The notes under the pieces: generated by a model
The model's input: only the letters and a program-made list of their open reading frames with translations
Databases searched by the model: none
What the model was told of the DNA's origin: nothing
Shown here: positions 42,297 through 49,418 of the stretch, one piece after another
Layout: each line of letters opens with the position of its first letter
How positions within the stretch are numbered: position 1 is the stretch's first letter
Translations under genes and position numbers: made by a program
Origin: a bacterium
GTDB taxonomy: Bacteria > Bacteroidota > Bacteroidia > NS11-12g > UBA955
Length of the DNA stretch: 49,418 bases
Direction of reading: 5' to 3'
NCBI GenBank assembly: GCA_029945665.1
Contig: JAQSCZ010000016.1
Coordinates: 1 to 49,418, forward strand

Positions 42297-43082
42297 ATGA
42301 TAACAATAAACAACCACAACGAAAAAATTAGCAGCATTGATTTATCAACTGCCCCAGATGCTCTTATAAATGGCAAAGCCTTTTTTGCGAAGGCATCTTC
42401 ACTTTATGGCAAAAATGAAGGAATAAGTAATACCATAGATATTTACATTAGTAAGCTGAACGAGTTTGCTTCAAAAAATCAGGAAAACAAAATTGAAGTT
42501 GATACAAAGGTCGCAGTACCTGAAAAGGTTAAAAAAATAGCCAAAAAAGCGAAAAAGACTATCAATAAACAGACAATTATTGACCAATCAGATAATAAAA
42601 CAGCATCGAAGCCAGAAAAAATCAAGCCAAAATCTAAAATGGTGAAAACTACCAAATACCCCAATCGGCCTAAAAAGAACCCAAGACCAAAAGTAAAAGT
42701 AAAATTTGTAAAAGTAAAACAGGAATTGAAAAAAGCATCTGTTACTAAAAAGGTAAAATCACTGGAATTACAATTGCTTCAGAGATATGCTCACCTTGAT
42801 GGAAAAACACTCTTATACCCAATGGTGGTTAAATTTCATAAAGCCCTCTCCACTGCGCTTAACGAAAAGCTGATAACTGAACATGTTACGCTTATTAAGG
42901 ATATAATGGAATCATTTACTACCGTAATTGCCAAAATGAAAGAAACCAAATCCAATGAGTTAAAAATAAATTGCAAAGCAGATACACTTGCAAAAGCCAA
43001 AGGTATTTTAATAGCTCCAGTTGTTAAATTGAGAGTTGAATACCTAGGCAATGCGGATAACGGTGCAAATTTGGGAAAGTAG
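42297..43082 (+). CDS. Lys-rich basic protein, upstream partner of a probable -1 frameshift
   Basis: A 261-aa protein. Residues ~60-150 are strongly basic ('KKVKKIAKKAKKTINK' region, then PK-rich). A helical C-terminal domain follows ('VVKFHKALSTALNEKLITEH'). 'SLELQLLQRY' (~154) resembles the LELEAEAL motif of the preceding gene. The zero-frame stop TAG at 43080 lies inside a slippery-site/stem-loop cassette, so a fraction of ribosomes may continue into the ATPase frame to give a ~529-aa fusion. It probably binds DNA. Confidence 0.65.
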   Translation: MITINNHNEKISSIDLSTAPDALINGKAFFAKASSLYGKNEGISNTIDIYISKLNEFASKNQENKIEVDTKVAVPEKVKKIAKKAKKTINKQTIIDQSDNKTASKPEKIKPKSKMVKTTKYPNRPKKNPRPKVKVKFVKVKQELKKASVTKKVKSLELQLLQRYAHLDGKTLLYPMVVKFHKALSTALNEKLITEHVTLIKDIMESFTTVIAKMKETKSNELKINCKADTLAKAKGILIAPVVKLRVEYLGNADNGANLGK

Positions 43083-43112
43083 CATCATCTTCACAGGCGA
43101 GTGATGATGATG
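43067..43112 (+). promoter_or_regulatory. Programmed -1 ribosomal frameshift cassette
   Basis: Slippery heptamer A AAT TTG at 43067-43073 is in the right phase (codons AAT TTG in the zero frame). A 9-nt spacer follows, holding the TAG stop, then a stem of 43083-43094 with 43101-43112 (CATCATCTTCAC / GTGATGATGATG, 11 of 12 pairs, one T-T mismatch) and loop AGGCGA. After slippage the -1 frame is open through to the ATPase. Confidence 0.65.
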
Positions 43113-43138
43113 ATGATGAAGGTACTATTACTGAGTAC

Positions 43139-43885
43139 ATGCCTATTAAATTTTCCGACAGTAAAAAGGATAATGAAGAATATAATTTACCCATGCACAA
43201 TGTTTTCAATGGTTTTGCAGGTAATATTGATCCTAATGAAAAGCCAAGTAATAGTCTATTCAAGCGGAGCACGCATTTAAAAGCGGATGGCAATACATAC
43301 AAGTTACCCGGTGCGATTGGTAAATTCTTAGGTATTCTCTCAGATACCGATAATTCAATAACACTAACCGGAGAAATGGGAAGCGGTAAAACTAGGTTTG
43401 CCCTTCAATTGGCAAATGCCTATGCAAGTTTAGGTAAACGAGTTGCTATCTTCTCTTTGGAAATGTCACCGGATAATTACAAAGTGATTGAAATGAAAAA
43501 TCAGTACATTGTATCTAAAAATCAGCAGTTAGTTGATTGGGCTGGTGAAGTTCCCAATGGAATTACAGATGTTGAAAACGCAACAGCGGATTATGATGTA
43601 ATTCTGATTGATAGTTTCGGGAAACTTACACCTGATCCAAAAGAGTTTGACAGATTGATTAAGACTTATAGAAATACTGCCTGGGTTGTACTGTTTCAAA
43701 AAAATGGCAAAGGCACTATTCGTGGAGGCCCATCAGTCAATTTTGATGCCTGGATAAATTTAGATACCATTAAGGGTGCGCATTACAAAGAAAACTATGT
43801 GATAGCCACTAAAAACAGGTATGGCGAAGTTGGAATCAAATACAATGTTTACTCTGGAGGAATTATGAACAATGAAAATAAATAA
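43139..43885 (+). CDS. RecA-like ATPase, possibly expressed by -1 frameshift fusion
   Basis: A 248-aa P-loop protein: Walker A 'TLTGEMGSGKTRFALQLANA' (~76-95), Walker B 'DVILIDSFGKL' (~151), and 'VVLFQKNGKGTIRGGPS' (~180) like the RecA/DnaB/KaiC sensor region. ATG 43139 is one start, but the frame is open from 43061 upstream with an acidic run (SDDDDDEG), and the frameshift would begin it at 43073. Role could be packaging, recombination or replication. It is not an obvious terminase or A32-type ATPase. It overlaps the next gene by 14 bases. Confidence 0.75.
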   Translation: MPIKFSDSKKDNEEYNLPMHNVFNGFAGNIDPNEKPSNSLFKRSTHLKADGNTYKLPGAIGKFLGILSDTDNSITLTGEMGSGKTRFALQLANAYASLGKRVAIFSLEMSPDNYKVIEMKNQYIVSKNQQLVDWAGEVPNGITDVENATADYDVILIDSFGKLTPDPKEFDRLIKTYRNTAWVVLFQKNGKGTIRGGPSVNFDAWINLDTIKGAHYKENYVIATKNRYGEVGIKYNVYSGGIMNNENK

Positions 43886-44456
43886 AACCATGATTATTGT
43901 AGCATCAATTTTAGGCGGTATAGCTGCATTAGGTGGCGGTTATATGAGCTTGTCTGAAAACATCAGTAAGAAACTGGATGAGTTTATAGGCGTAACAGAA
44001 ATAAAAGGGAACCAAGGCTTTTCAAATCCGGCATTTGAAGCATTAATGAAAGCTGCTGGCTGGATTAAAGGCCAGGCTTGGTGCATGTACCTTGCTCGTA
44101 TGGTTTGGAAAAACACTATGCCTGAATTAGTTTGGAATGAAGCCAAAAAATTAATTTCAGGAAGTACACAGGGAAGTTATAATGCTGTTAAAAATTCAAA
44201 ATCTAATGTTATCTTCATTACAGATCGACCGCAAAAAGGATTTATAGCCGTATGGCAAAGTAAAATGAACCCAACGCTAGGCCATGCAGGTATTGTTAAG
44301 TCTGTTAATGCGGATAATACTTTCAACGACGTAGAAGGCAATACCAATAGACTGGACAGTAGAGAAGGTGAAGGGGTATATGCAAAGAAGCGTAATTTAA
44401 CCGGTATCAGCTCCGATTTGTTGTTGAGGGGTTTTATTGGGTTTAAAGTATCCTAA
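43872..44456 (+). CDS. CHAP-domain peptidoglycan hydrolase with N-terminal membrane anchor
   Basis: A 194-aa protein. A membrane span (6-24, 'TMIIVASILGGIAALGGGYM') precedes a CHAP-type domain with candidate catalytic Cys in 'GQAWCMYLARMVW' (~71) and His in 'GHAGIV' (~138), then 'VEGNTN'. It would cut peptide bridges of the cell wall, probably during entry or lysis. Last gene of the late module, with a 14-base overlap on the ATPase. Confidence 0.8.
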   Translation: MKINKTMIIVASILGGIAALGGGYMSLSENISKKLDEFIGVTEIKGNQGFSNPAFEALMKAAGWIKGQAWCMYLARMVWKNTMPELVWNEAKKLISGSTQGSYNAVKNSKSNVIFITDRPQKGFIAVWQSKMNPTLGHAGIVKSVNADNTFNDVEGNTNRLDSREGEGVYAKKRNLTGISSDLLLRGFIGFKVS

Positions 44457-44482
44457 GGAAAATTTGTTGCTGAAAAATAATC

Positions 44483-44510
44483 TTGTTATCTTTAAAAATT
44501 CTTATGTTTG
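44483..44510 (+). promoter_or_regulatory. Bacteroidota-type promoter
   Basis: TATGTTTG (-7, TAnnTTTG) at 44503-44510 with TTG at 44483-44485, 17 bases apart. It drives a 140-base leader to the lipoprotein gene at 44651. The 44457-44650 gap has no other gene. Confidence 0.45.
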
Positions 44511-44650
44511 TGACTGTTAAGGTTTTGATTTTTCTTAATTTTTAAATAATAATCTAGGCTTATATATGTCTAATTTATATATAATATGAGTGTGATTTTA
44601 CAAGTACTCATAATTGAAATAATCAAAATCGCTTAGCTAAAACCCACAAT

Positions 44651-45544
44651 ATGAAAATACCATCATTATTTGGAGCATTGTTCTTTCTAGCCTCCTGCAT
44701 TGATTCATCTCAATCAAATCAGTCGATTGATCTATCTAAATCTGACTCAATTTTTCAAAGAGATACGTTGTTTTCAACCTATTATTACGACCAGGTATTA
44801 AATGATTCCTTCTTCAAAGATCCTAAAAATCAAGGGTACGAGTTTTTAATTTCAAAATCGGAGTGTTACTTTCATATTGCATTTGACACAATAGATAGCA
44901 AATTGAAATCTGTTAATTTATATACATACAACGCTGACGTTAGCTCCTTCAATGAATTGCTTAGTTTATATACTGATAAATATTCTGTTCCGCACAAGAA
45001 TGTTAAATTCATAAAGAATTTCATTAGCGAAACTGAGGCTGTTGGAATAAAAAGGTTGTATTGGGAAAGCGCCAAACCTGAAGCCATTCCTCGTTTTGAA
45101 ATTAATGAATACGAAAATGTGAATGCAACTAATTGCAATAATTTATATGGTGACTTTAAACCTCGTTCAGGTTTAGGTTTATCTTTTGCAATTGGTATAC
45201 AGCGGGAAGGTAATTCAGATGAAGTTCCGGAGTATATTAAGGATTATAGGACAGGTTTTGAGTATTATATTTTTAAAGTAAACAAAAGTACAGGAATAGG
45301 GTATAAGGTTCCGCTTGAGCCAATATTAAAGACATCCAGCTTTAACAAGGAGGAAACAATCTATGAATGGCTTAAAGGCAAAAACAGAATTCAACTTATA
45401 TTGGAAAAACTGACAGCTATTGGTAAAGATGAAATGTTTCATATAGTGATTAAGTACTCAAGAATTTCTAATTCAGGTACTCGACAAAATGGCGAAAATA
45501 TTCAAAAGGTAGATTTATCGACCAAAAACCAAAATGATATTTAG
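44651..45544 (+). CDS. Lipoprotein, 297 aa
   Basis: A lipoprotein signal peptide ('FFLASC', lipobox ending in C at ~17) is followed by a Ser/Asp-rich mature N-terminus. The body is a beta-rich domain of unknown family. It has its own promoter, unlike the late operon, so it may be expressed in the integrated state (a moron-like gene) or be host. Not assigned. Confidence 0.6.
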   Translation: MKIPSLFGALFFLASCIDSSQSNQSIDLSKSDSIFQRDTLFSTYYYDQVLNDSFFKDPKNQGYEFLISKSECYFHIAFDTIDSKLKSVNLYTYNADVSSFNELLSLYTDKYSVPHKNVKFIKNFISETEAVGIKRLYWESAKPEAIPRFEINEYENVNATNCNNLYGDFKPRSGLGLSFAIGIQREGNSDEVPEYIKDYRTGFEYYIFKVNKSTGIGYKVPLEPILKTSSFNKEETIYEWLKGKNRIQLILEKLTAIGKDEMFHIVIKYSRISNSGTRQNGENIQKVDLSTKNQNDI

Positions 45545-45589
45545 TAAAAAAAGCCGTTAATTTAAATTTTGAATAATTTTTGAAACAAA

Positions 45590-46585
45590 ATGACAAACCA
45601 AAAACACCAAATATGGGTAAAAACATTTGTTGAAAAACAAAAACAGCTACCTCCAGCATTTGATGTAGAAAAGTTCCCATTTGAGAATGAGGGATACAGA
45701 AATCTGATAAATCAGTTTCTTTCGTTTTCGCAAACTAATCTTAAAAGATCTTGCGGCACCGTAGGGAAAAAGGCATTTGTGTATATTGTAGATCGAAATG
45801 ATGTTAATGGTTTAGCAGGACGAGTAGAAGGAATTCCTGTTGTTGGGATTTTTAAAGGCTCGCTGATCTCTCTATTTAACCTTATTGTAAAAGATACTGC
45901 TAATTTCAAAAAAGAAGATTATCTAACTTACCAAATTACGATCTTGTTTTTGTACTACCATGAGAAGGCTCATCTTATACAGCGCAATACCGGTGAATTA
46001 TGGCAATTAGATGAACTTACTTCTAATAACGGGTATGACCAACAGCAGCATTTGAGAGAATTTGACGCAGATTTATACGCAGTGACCATGATTTTACCTC
46101 ATATAGAAGAACTTGCTGCTAGAGAAAGATTTCCGATTCATGAACTAATCGCCCTCGCAATAGCAGGTTTATATATACTATGTATGGATTTTATGCACGG
46201 AAATGATCTATTCTATTTAAAAGACAAATCACATCCACATGGTCAACTGCGTGTCTTATATATTCTCACAAAATTCATAATGAATATAACCGTTTCAGAA
46301 ATTATTGATTTGCAAGAACATAATATTGGCATTTTGTGGCAAGATAAGTTATACAAATTATTAGATCGGAATGAATCAGAATTTAACAAGGTGATAAGTG
46401 TCTTTCAGAATCATCAGGCGGATATGGAGAATTACATTATGGAACTTCAAACTTTGCAAAGTAATTTTGATAATTCTGCGACCTTAAAGGATCCTAAATT
46501 ATCCGAAAAGTCTAGAAACAGATCAAGATGGGCAGCAACAGCCATAGATTTTATTAATGAGAAATTTTGTTCAAGTTACAAATAA
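45590..46585 (+). CDS. HExxH zinc peptidase, Lit-like or ImmA-like
   Basis: A 331-aa protein. 'YYHEKAHLIQRNT' (~122-135) holds the HExxH zinc site, and 'REFDADLYAV' (~157) supplies a third ligand. The arrangement resembles the Lit abortive-infection peptidase and M78/ImmA-type proteases. The C-terminal half is helical and membrane-like ('LIALAIAGLYILCMDFM'). It lies 45 bases after the lipoprotein gene, ahead of a terminator. Phage-exclusion or regulator-cleavage roles are possible, not shown. Confidence 0.6.
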   Translation: MTNQKHQIWVKTFVEKQKQLPPAFDVEKFPFENEGYRNLINQFLSFSQTNLKRSCGTVGKKAFVYIVDRNDVNGLAGRVEGIPVVGIFKGSLISLFNLIVKDTANFKKEDYLTYQITILFLYYHEKAHLIQRNTGELWQLDELTSNNGYDQQQHLREFDADLYAVTMILPHIEELAARERFPIHELIALAIAGLYILCMDFMHGNDLFYLKDKSHPHGQLRVLYILTKFIMNITVSEIIDLQEHNIGILWQDKLYKLLDRNESEFNKVISVFQNHQADMENYIMELQTLQSNFDNSATLKDPKLSEKSRNRSRWAATAIDFINEKFCSSYK

Positions 46586-46586
46586 A

Positions 46587-46614
46587 AAAGGCCTTACATC
46601 TTTGTAAAGCCTTT
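46587..46614 (+). terminator. Terminator after the HExxH peptidase gene
   Basis: AAAGGC-C-TTACA / TGTAA-A-GCCTTT stem with a TCTT loop, one C/A mismatch, right behind the stop at 46585. Confidence 0.65.
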
Positions 46615-46624
46615 ATTCTATTGA

Positions 46625-46648
46625 GTGGAACCAATGGTATTTGAACCC
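46625..46648 (-). other. Candidate right junction: degenerate tRNA 3'-end-like sequence
   Basis: The minus strand reads GGGTTCAAATACCATTGGTT followed by CCAC. GGTTCAAAT resembles a tRNA T-loop and CCA the acceptor end. As at the left edge, it lies next to a terminator. No full tRNA can be folded. Treat as a weak attachment-site candidate. Confidence 0.2.
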
Positions 46649-46745
46649 TATTTTGACTTTAATACTCTCAATACATTATTGAATTGCCTCATTTTCAATT
46701 TACAGGAATATTCGTATTATTGTAACTCATATTTAAATTAAGAAA

Positions 46746-47411
46746 GTGTTACGAAACCTTAAAGAACCTTGGAAGGATTACATCTTGTCTGATCTACCTA
46801 ATGAAATATGGAAAGAATGTAAGGATTACGAAGGCATTTATCTTGTATCTAATTTAGGCAGGGTCAAATCATTGAAAAGGATAATTCTTAAAAACAACGA
46901 CAGAAGGCTTACCATTAGTGAAAAGATTAAACATCAATATTTTTACATCAGAAATAATGTTCCCAATAGTGCAATGGTTACACTGTCAAATGAAGGTATT
47001 AATAATGTAATTGGAGTTTCAATCCTAGTAGGTAAGACCTTTTTAGGTGACACAAAAAAAAACGAAATTTATTGCCATTTAAACAAGAATCCTTTTGACA
47101 ATCGTCTATCCAATATCAGTATAATGAGTAGAAAAAAAAGTGTTGAAATTAATATTGGAATTGGACGACATAAATTTGTGAAAGATTTTATAACTAACCC
47201 GGTCTATCTGAAGCAGCGTTTTGTGCCCAAATTCCGATACTTTAAAATTGAACCGACAACCAAAAAAGTGATTGAGTCCTATACACGCAGTGAATTAATA
47301 ATGGCATTCAACAAACAAATTGCTCAATACATTGAGAAAATAGGCAGAGGAGAAAGGCAAAATAATATTTATAAAGATTTTCTGTGGGAAAGAAAGGCTA
47401 TTACTGGATAG
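46746..47411 (+). CDS. NUMOD4/HNH endonuclease (homing type)
   Basis: A 221-aa protein starting at GTG 46746. The N-terminal 'IWKECKDYEGIYLVSNLGRV' fits a NUMOD4 motif. 'VGKTFLGDTKKNEIYCHLNK' and 'NPFDNRLSNISIMS' follow, the HNH-like core (with Asn instead of canonical His in places). Such free-standing endonucleases spread by cutting uninserted alleles. It sits just outside the right junction candidate. Confidence 0.75.
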   Translation: MLRNLKEPWKDYILSDLPNEIWKECKDYEGIYLVSNLGRVKSLKRIILKNNDRRLTISEKIKHQYFYIRNNVPNSAMVTLSNEGINNVIGVSILVGKTFLGDTKKNEIYCHLNKNPFDNRLSNISIMSRKKSVEINIGIGRHKFVKDFITNPVYLKQRFVPKFRYFKIEPTTKKVIESYTRSELIMAFNKQIAQYIEKIGRGERQNNIYKDFLWERKAITG

Positions 47412-47439
47412 ATTTTACAATGTTTTCAAAAGCTAATAT

Positions 47440-48087
47440 TCAATAAGCCTTTTCCCAAAGGAAACTCTCAAAATATTTTCTAGTTTTCTTATCCAAATCT
47501 TCATTATAAAATAAAGCCGGTAGCACTGTAGTTAGGCCAATTTCATATCCATTCTTATAACAAAAAATAGAATGAGCTATGTATTTAAGCTTTTGATCAT
47601 ATGCCAATTTTGTATATGTATAAACTGTTAACTGAGCGTGAACGCCATCCAAATAGACATTTTTAATTTCAATTTCCTTAAAATCAGCAAACATTAATGA
47701 TAGTTTTTCTTTAACTGTATTTGTTTCCCAAATATCCCACTTTTTGATTTCCTCGTCACTTGCAATATTTGCACCATCAATTTTCTTTATTAAAAGATTA
47801 AAAACAATACCAGAATCCTGATGATACCCTCTCGCTACGATGTTTTTCCCTAAACCACGTCCATAGGACCATCCTTTGGGAAATTCTACTCTAAATTTAT
47901 GTTTATTATTTCGATATAAATTTTCAATCCATTCATGCTCCTGTAGTACCTTTAATTCTGTTTCATAAAAGGATTTAGAACTAGACTTTTGTTGTTCTTT
48001 GTTTTCACTCTCATCAGGTTGTATGCCAAAACATGATTGAAGCATTATTAAAAGTAGAAGTAGATAACTCAAATTAAATTTTCTCAT
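47440..48087 (-). CDS. Lipoprotein, 215 aa
   Basis: Signal peptide with lipobox 'LIMLQSC' (C at ~19), a charged linker, then a globular domain ('KHKFRVEFPKGWSYGRGLGK', 'DGVHAQLTVYTYTKLAYD') of unknown family. It is 8 bases downstream of the zinc-ribbon gene, so both form a leftward operon of host type. Confidence 0.6.
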   Translation of the reverse strand: MRKFNLSYLLLLLIMLQSCFGIQPDESENKEQQKSSSKSFYETELKVLQEHEWIENLYRNNKHKFRVEFPKGWSYGRGLGKNIVARGYHQDSGIVFNLLIKKIDGANIASDEEIKKWDIWETNTVKEKLSLMFADFKEIEIKNVYLDGVHAQLTVYTYTKLAYDQKLKYIAHSIFCYKNGYEIGLTTVLPALFYNEDLDKKTRKYFESFLWEKAY

Positions 48088-48095
48088 ATCTCAAT

Positions 48096-48857
48096 TCACC
48101 ATCTTACTTGTGTACCCGAAAATATATCACATAATGTTCTTCCATTTTTATTAAAAAACGATGCAAATGTCAATAATCCTAAACTACAAATTTCTAATAT
48201 CATTAAAAATATACGAATAAACTTTGACCTAATAGATACGCCATTATTATTGTTAAAATTTGCAACCTTTAGTTTCAAAATTTTATAACCAATTTTACCA
48301 TTTAATATAAAATGTGTTAAACCAAAATAAATTATCCCTAAAACAACAAAATTAATAATTATATAATGGAATTCTTTAGAGTCATAATAACTTTGCAACA
48401 ATTCTATCTCAGGATATTTAAAACCAACAACCTCTGGATTCACAATAAAAGCAAAAAATGGAATTAATATTACTAAATCAATTACAAATGCAGCTAACCT
48501 TAATAATTGTACTCTTAAATTGCCTAAATATACTTTTACTTTAAATACCTGAAGAACAAAGTAAAAAAGCAGTGGCAAAATAAAAAAAGCAATAATAAAA
48601 AAGGTCTTTTCAAAAGCCACATTGTCATAATAAGAATGCTTCCAATCTTCTTCTAACTTATAGGAATATATCAATACACCAAAGATAAAAATAATAATAT
48701 AAACTAAGATAAATACTTTATGTTCATGAATAATGCTCTTTGAATTAACCATATTAAAAGCCTTAGAAGAAATCAAATCTTCACCAATCTTCTTCCCACA
48801 TTTTGGGCAGAATACAGAATCTGATGTTGCATTATTTCCACAAAATCGACAAAACAT
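48096..48857 (-). CDS. Zinc-ribbon and RDD-family membrane protein
   Basis: A 253-aa protein. A zinc ribbon at the N-terminus (C3-x2-C6 and C18-x2-C21, 'MFCRFCG ... VFCPKCGK') is followed by several membrane spans. The RDD-like domain includes 'LRVQLLRLAAFVIDLVILIP' and 'NGKIGYKILKLKVANF'. RDD proteins are membrane proteins of mostly unknown function. It diverges from the next gene, which has a related zinc-ribbon start. Confidence 0.75.
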   Translation of the reverse strand: MFCRFCGNNATSDSVFCPKCGKKIGEDLISSKAFNMVNSKSIIHEHKVFILVYIIIFIFGVLIYSYKLEEDWKHSYYDNVAFEKTFFIIAFFILPLLFYFVLQVFKVKVYLGNLRVQLLRLAAFVIDLVILIPFFAFIVNPEVVGFKYPEIELLQSYYDSKEFHYIIINFVVLGIIYFGLTHFILNGKIGYKILKLKVANFNNNNGVSIRSKFIRIFLMILEICSLGLLTFASFFNKNGRTLCDIFSGTQVRW

Positions 48858-48958
48858 TTATTTCAAATATAATAATAAGAGTCAGATGAACAATATTTAG
48901 CTAAAAAAAATAATAAAAGTATCAATATTTTACCCTTATAATTGCAATAAAATTAACT

Positions 48959-49418
48959 ATGTTTTGTAAGTATTGCGGTTCTGAAATTGAAAATGACTCA
49001 ACATTTTGCAAGGAATGCGGTAAAAAACTGGATAATGTTGAGGGTATTCATCAAAGTGAGATTATTTCAATTGAAAATGCTAATTTAATTTCAGCACCTA
49101 ATGAGGAAATTGAACCAATTCTTCATGAAGGTTTGGCAAATTCAGATAAATTAAATGATGAATTAGTAAAAATACCTAAAAATTATTCAAATAAAATCAT
49201 TAAAGGAATAAGATTGATTTTAGGCTGGACATTAATAATTCTCGGTATTGCAGAAATCTTAAAACAGTTTACAGATGATACATATTACGGTTTTGCATCT
49301 ATTTCGATTATTTTGGGTGTCATTTTAATATTATTTGGGATTCTTATATTGAAAAAAGGTTTACAATATTCGTTTAATTTTATTGGGTGGTTCTTTGTAA
49401 TAATTGGCAGTCTTAATA
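48959..49418 (+). CDS. Zinc-ribbon membrane protein, partial at window end
   Basis: The start at ATG 48959 encodes 'MFCKYCGSEIENDSTFCKEC', another zinc ribbon (two CxxC pairs), then a ~60-residue charged linker and two to three membrane spans ('LILGWTLIILGIAEIL', 'ISIILGVILILFGILILKKG'). The 3' end lies beyond the window. The paralogous N-terminus suggests a duplicated zinc-ribbon module in this host locus. Confidence 0.65.
   Translation, partial: MFCKYCGSEIENDSTFCKECGKKLDNVEGIHQSEIISIENANLISAPNEEIEPILHEGLANSDKLNDELVKIPKNYSNKIIKGIRLILGWTLIILGIAEILKQFTDDTYYGFASISIILGVILILFGILILKKGLQYSFNFIGWFFVIIGSLN

Noticed and set aside
43139-43885. ATPase as terminase or A32-type packaging ATPase
   Set aside because: The motif order and SLEMSP-type segment are more like RecA/DnaB/KaiC proteins, and no nuclease domain is attached.
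46615-46650. Intact tRNA gene at the right edge
   Set aside because: Only a T-arm/acceptor-like scrap is present. No D-arm or anticodon arm can be folded upstream on that strand.
46746-47411. HNH protein as the phage terminase-associated HNH
   Set aside because: The NUMOD4 N-terminus indicates a homing-type endonuclease, and no terminase genes are near.

Overview
The window looks like chromosomal DNA of an AT-rich Bacteroidota (Bacteroidetes) bacterium carrying a large integrated virus-like element. The evidence is secreted proteins with type IX secretion (T9SS) C-terminal sorting domains at the left, Bacteroidota-type -7 promoter boxes (TAnnTTTG), A-rich leaders in place of strong Shine-Dalgarno sites, and typical lipoprotein signals. 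A species cannot be named from the sequence.

Layout. (1) About 1-6,940, host DNA: an AraC-type regulator, a T9SS tyrosinase-like protein whose signal-peptide end is out of frame, and a large T9SS type-B surface protein. (2) About 7,080-7,260, left junction: a GC-rich palindrome, a bidirectional terminator and a tRNA-3'-end-like scrap. (3) About 7,259-14,313, early/replication module: a leftward XRE-type repressor, rightward small genes behind palindromic operators, a large CHC2/TOPRIM/SF3-type primase-helicase, an iteron-like repeat region, and five more small genes. (4) About 14,411-24,105, leftward cargo: a UvrD-like helicase with a RecB-like nuclease, type III modification and restriction subunits, and a DUF5131 (Gp37/Gp68)-TcmP pair. 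(5) About 24,460-44,456, rightward late module: a LEA2/WHy-like membrane protein, a 775-aa transglutaminase-like polyprotein, a capsid candidate with its own terminator, many one-TM proteins, peptidoglycan-binding and GH108 lysozyme proteins, spike-like beta proteins, tiny Lys-rich proteins, a holin, an 1858-aa methyltransferase-JAB-Strawberry-notch helicase, a Lys-rich protein joined by a probable -1 frameshift to a RecA-like ATPase, and a CHAP hydrolase. (6) About 44,480-46,590: a lipoprotein and an HExxH peptidase under a separate promoter. (7) Right end: a terminator, another tRNA-end-like scrap, a NUMOD4/HNH endonuclease and host-type zinc-ribbon and lipoprotein genes.

How it may work together (inference). 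The element has lysis genes and a virion-like module but no recognisable terminase, portal, tail tube, tape measure or integrase. With its many one-TM proteins this fits a tailless, possibly membrane-containing provirus better than a tailed phage. The most unusual signal is a recurring pentapeptide, hydrophobic-x-Gly-(Leu/Phe/Ile)-Gly, between domains of several late proteins. It resembles the adenovirus protease site (M/I/L)xGx|G. A transglutaminase-like cysteine-protease domain sits in the protein richest in these sites, which suggests proteolytic maturation. A second strong signal is a textbook -1 frameshift cassette (slippery heptamer, 9-nt spacer, 12-bp stem) at 43,067-43,112.
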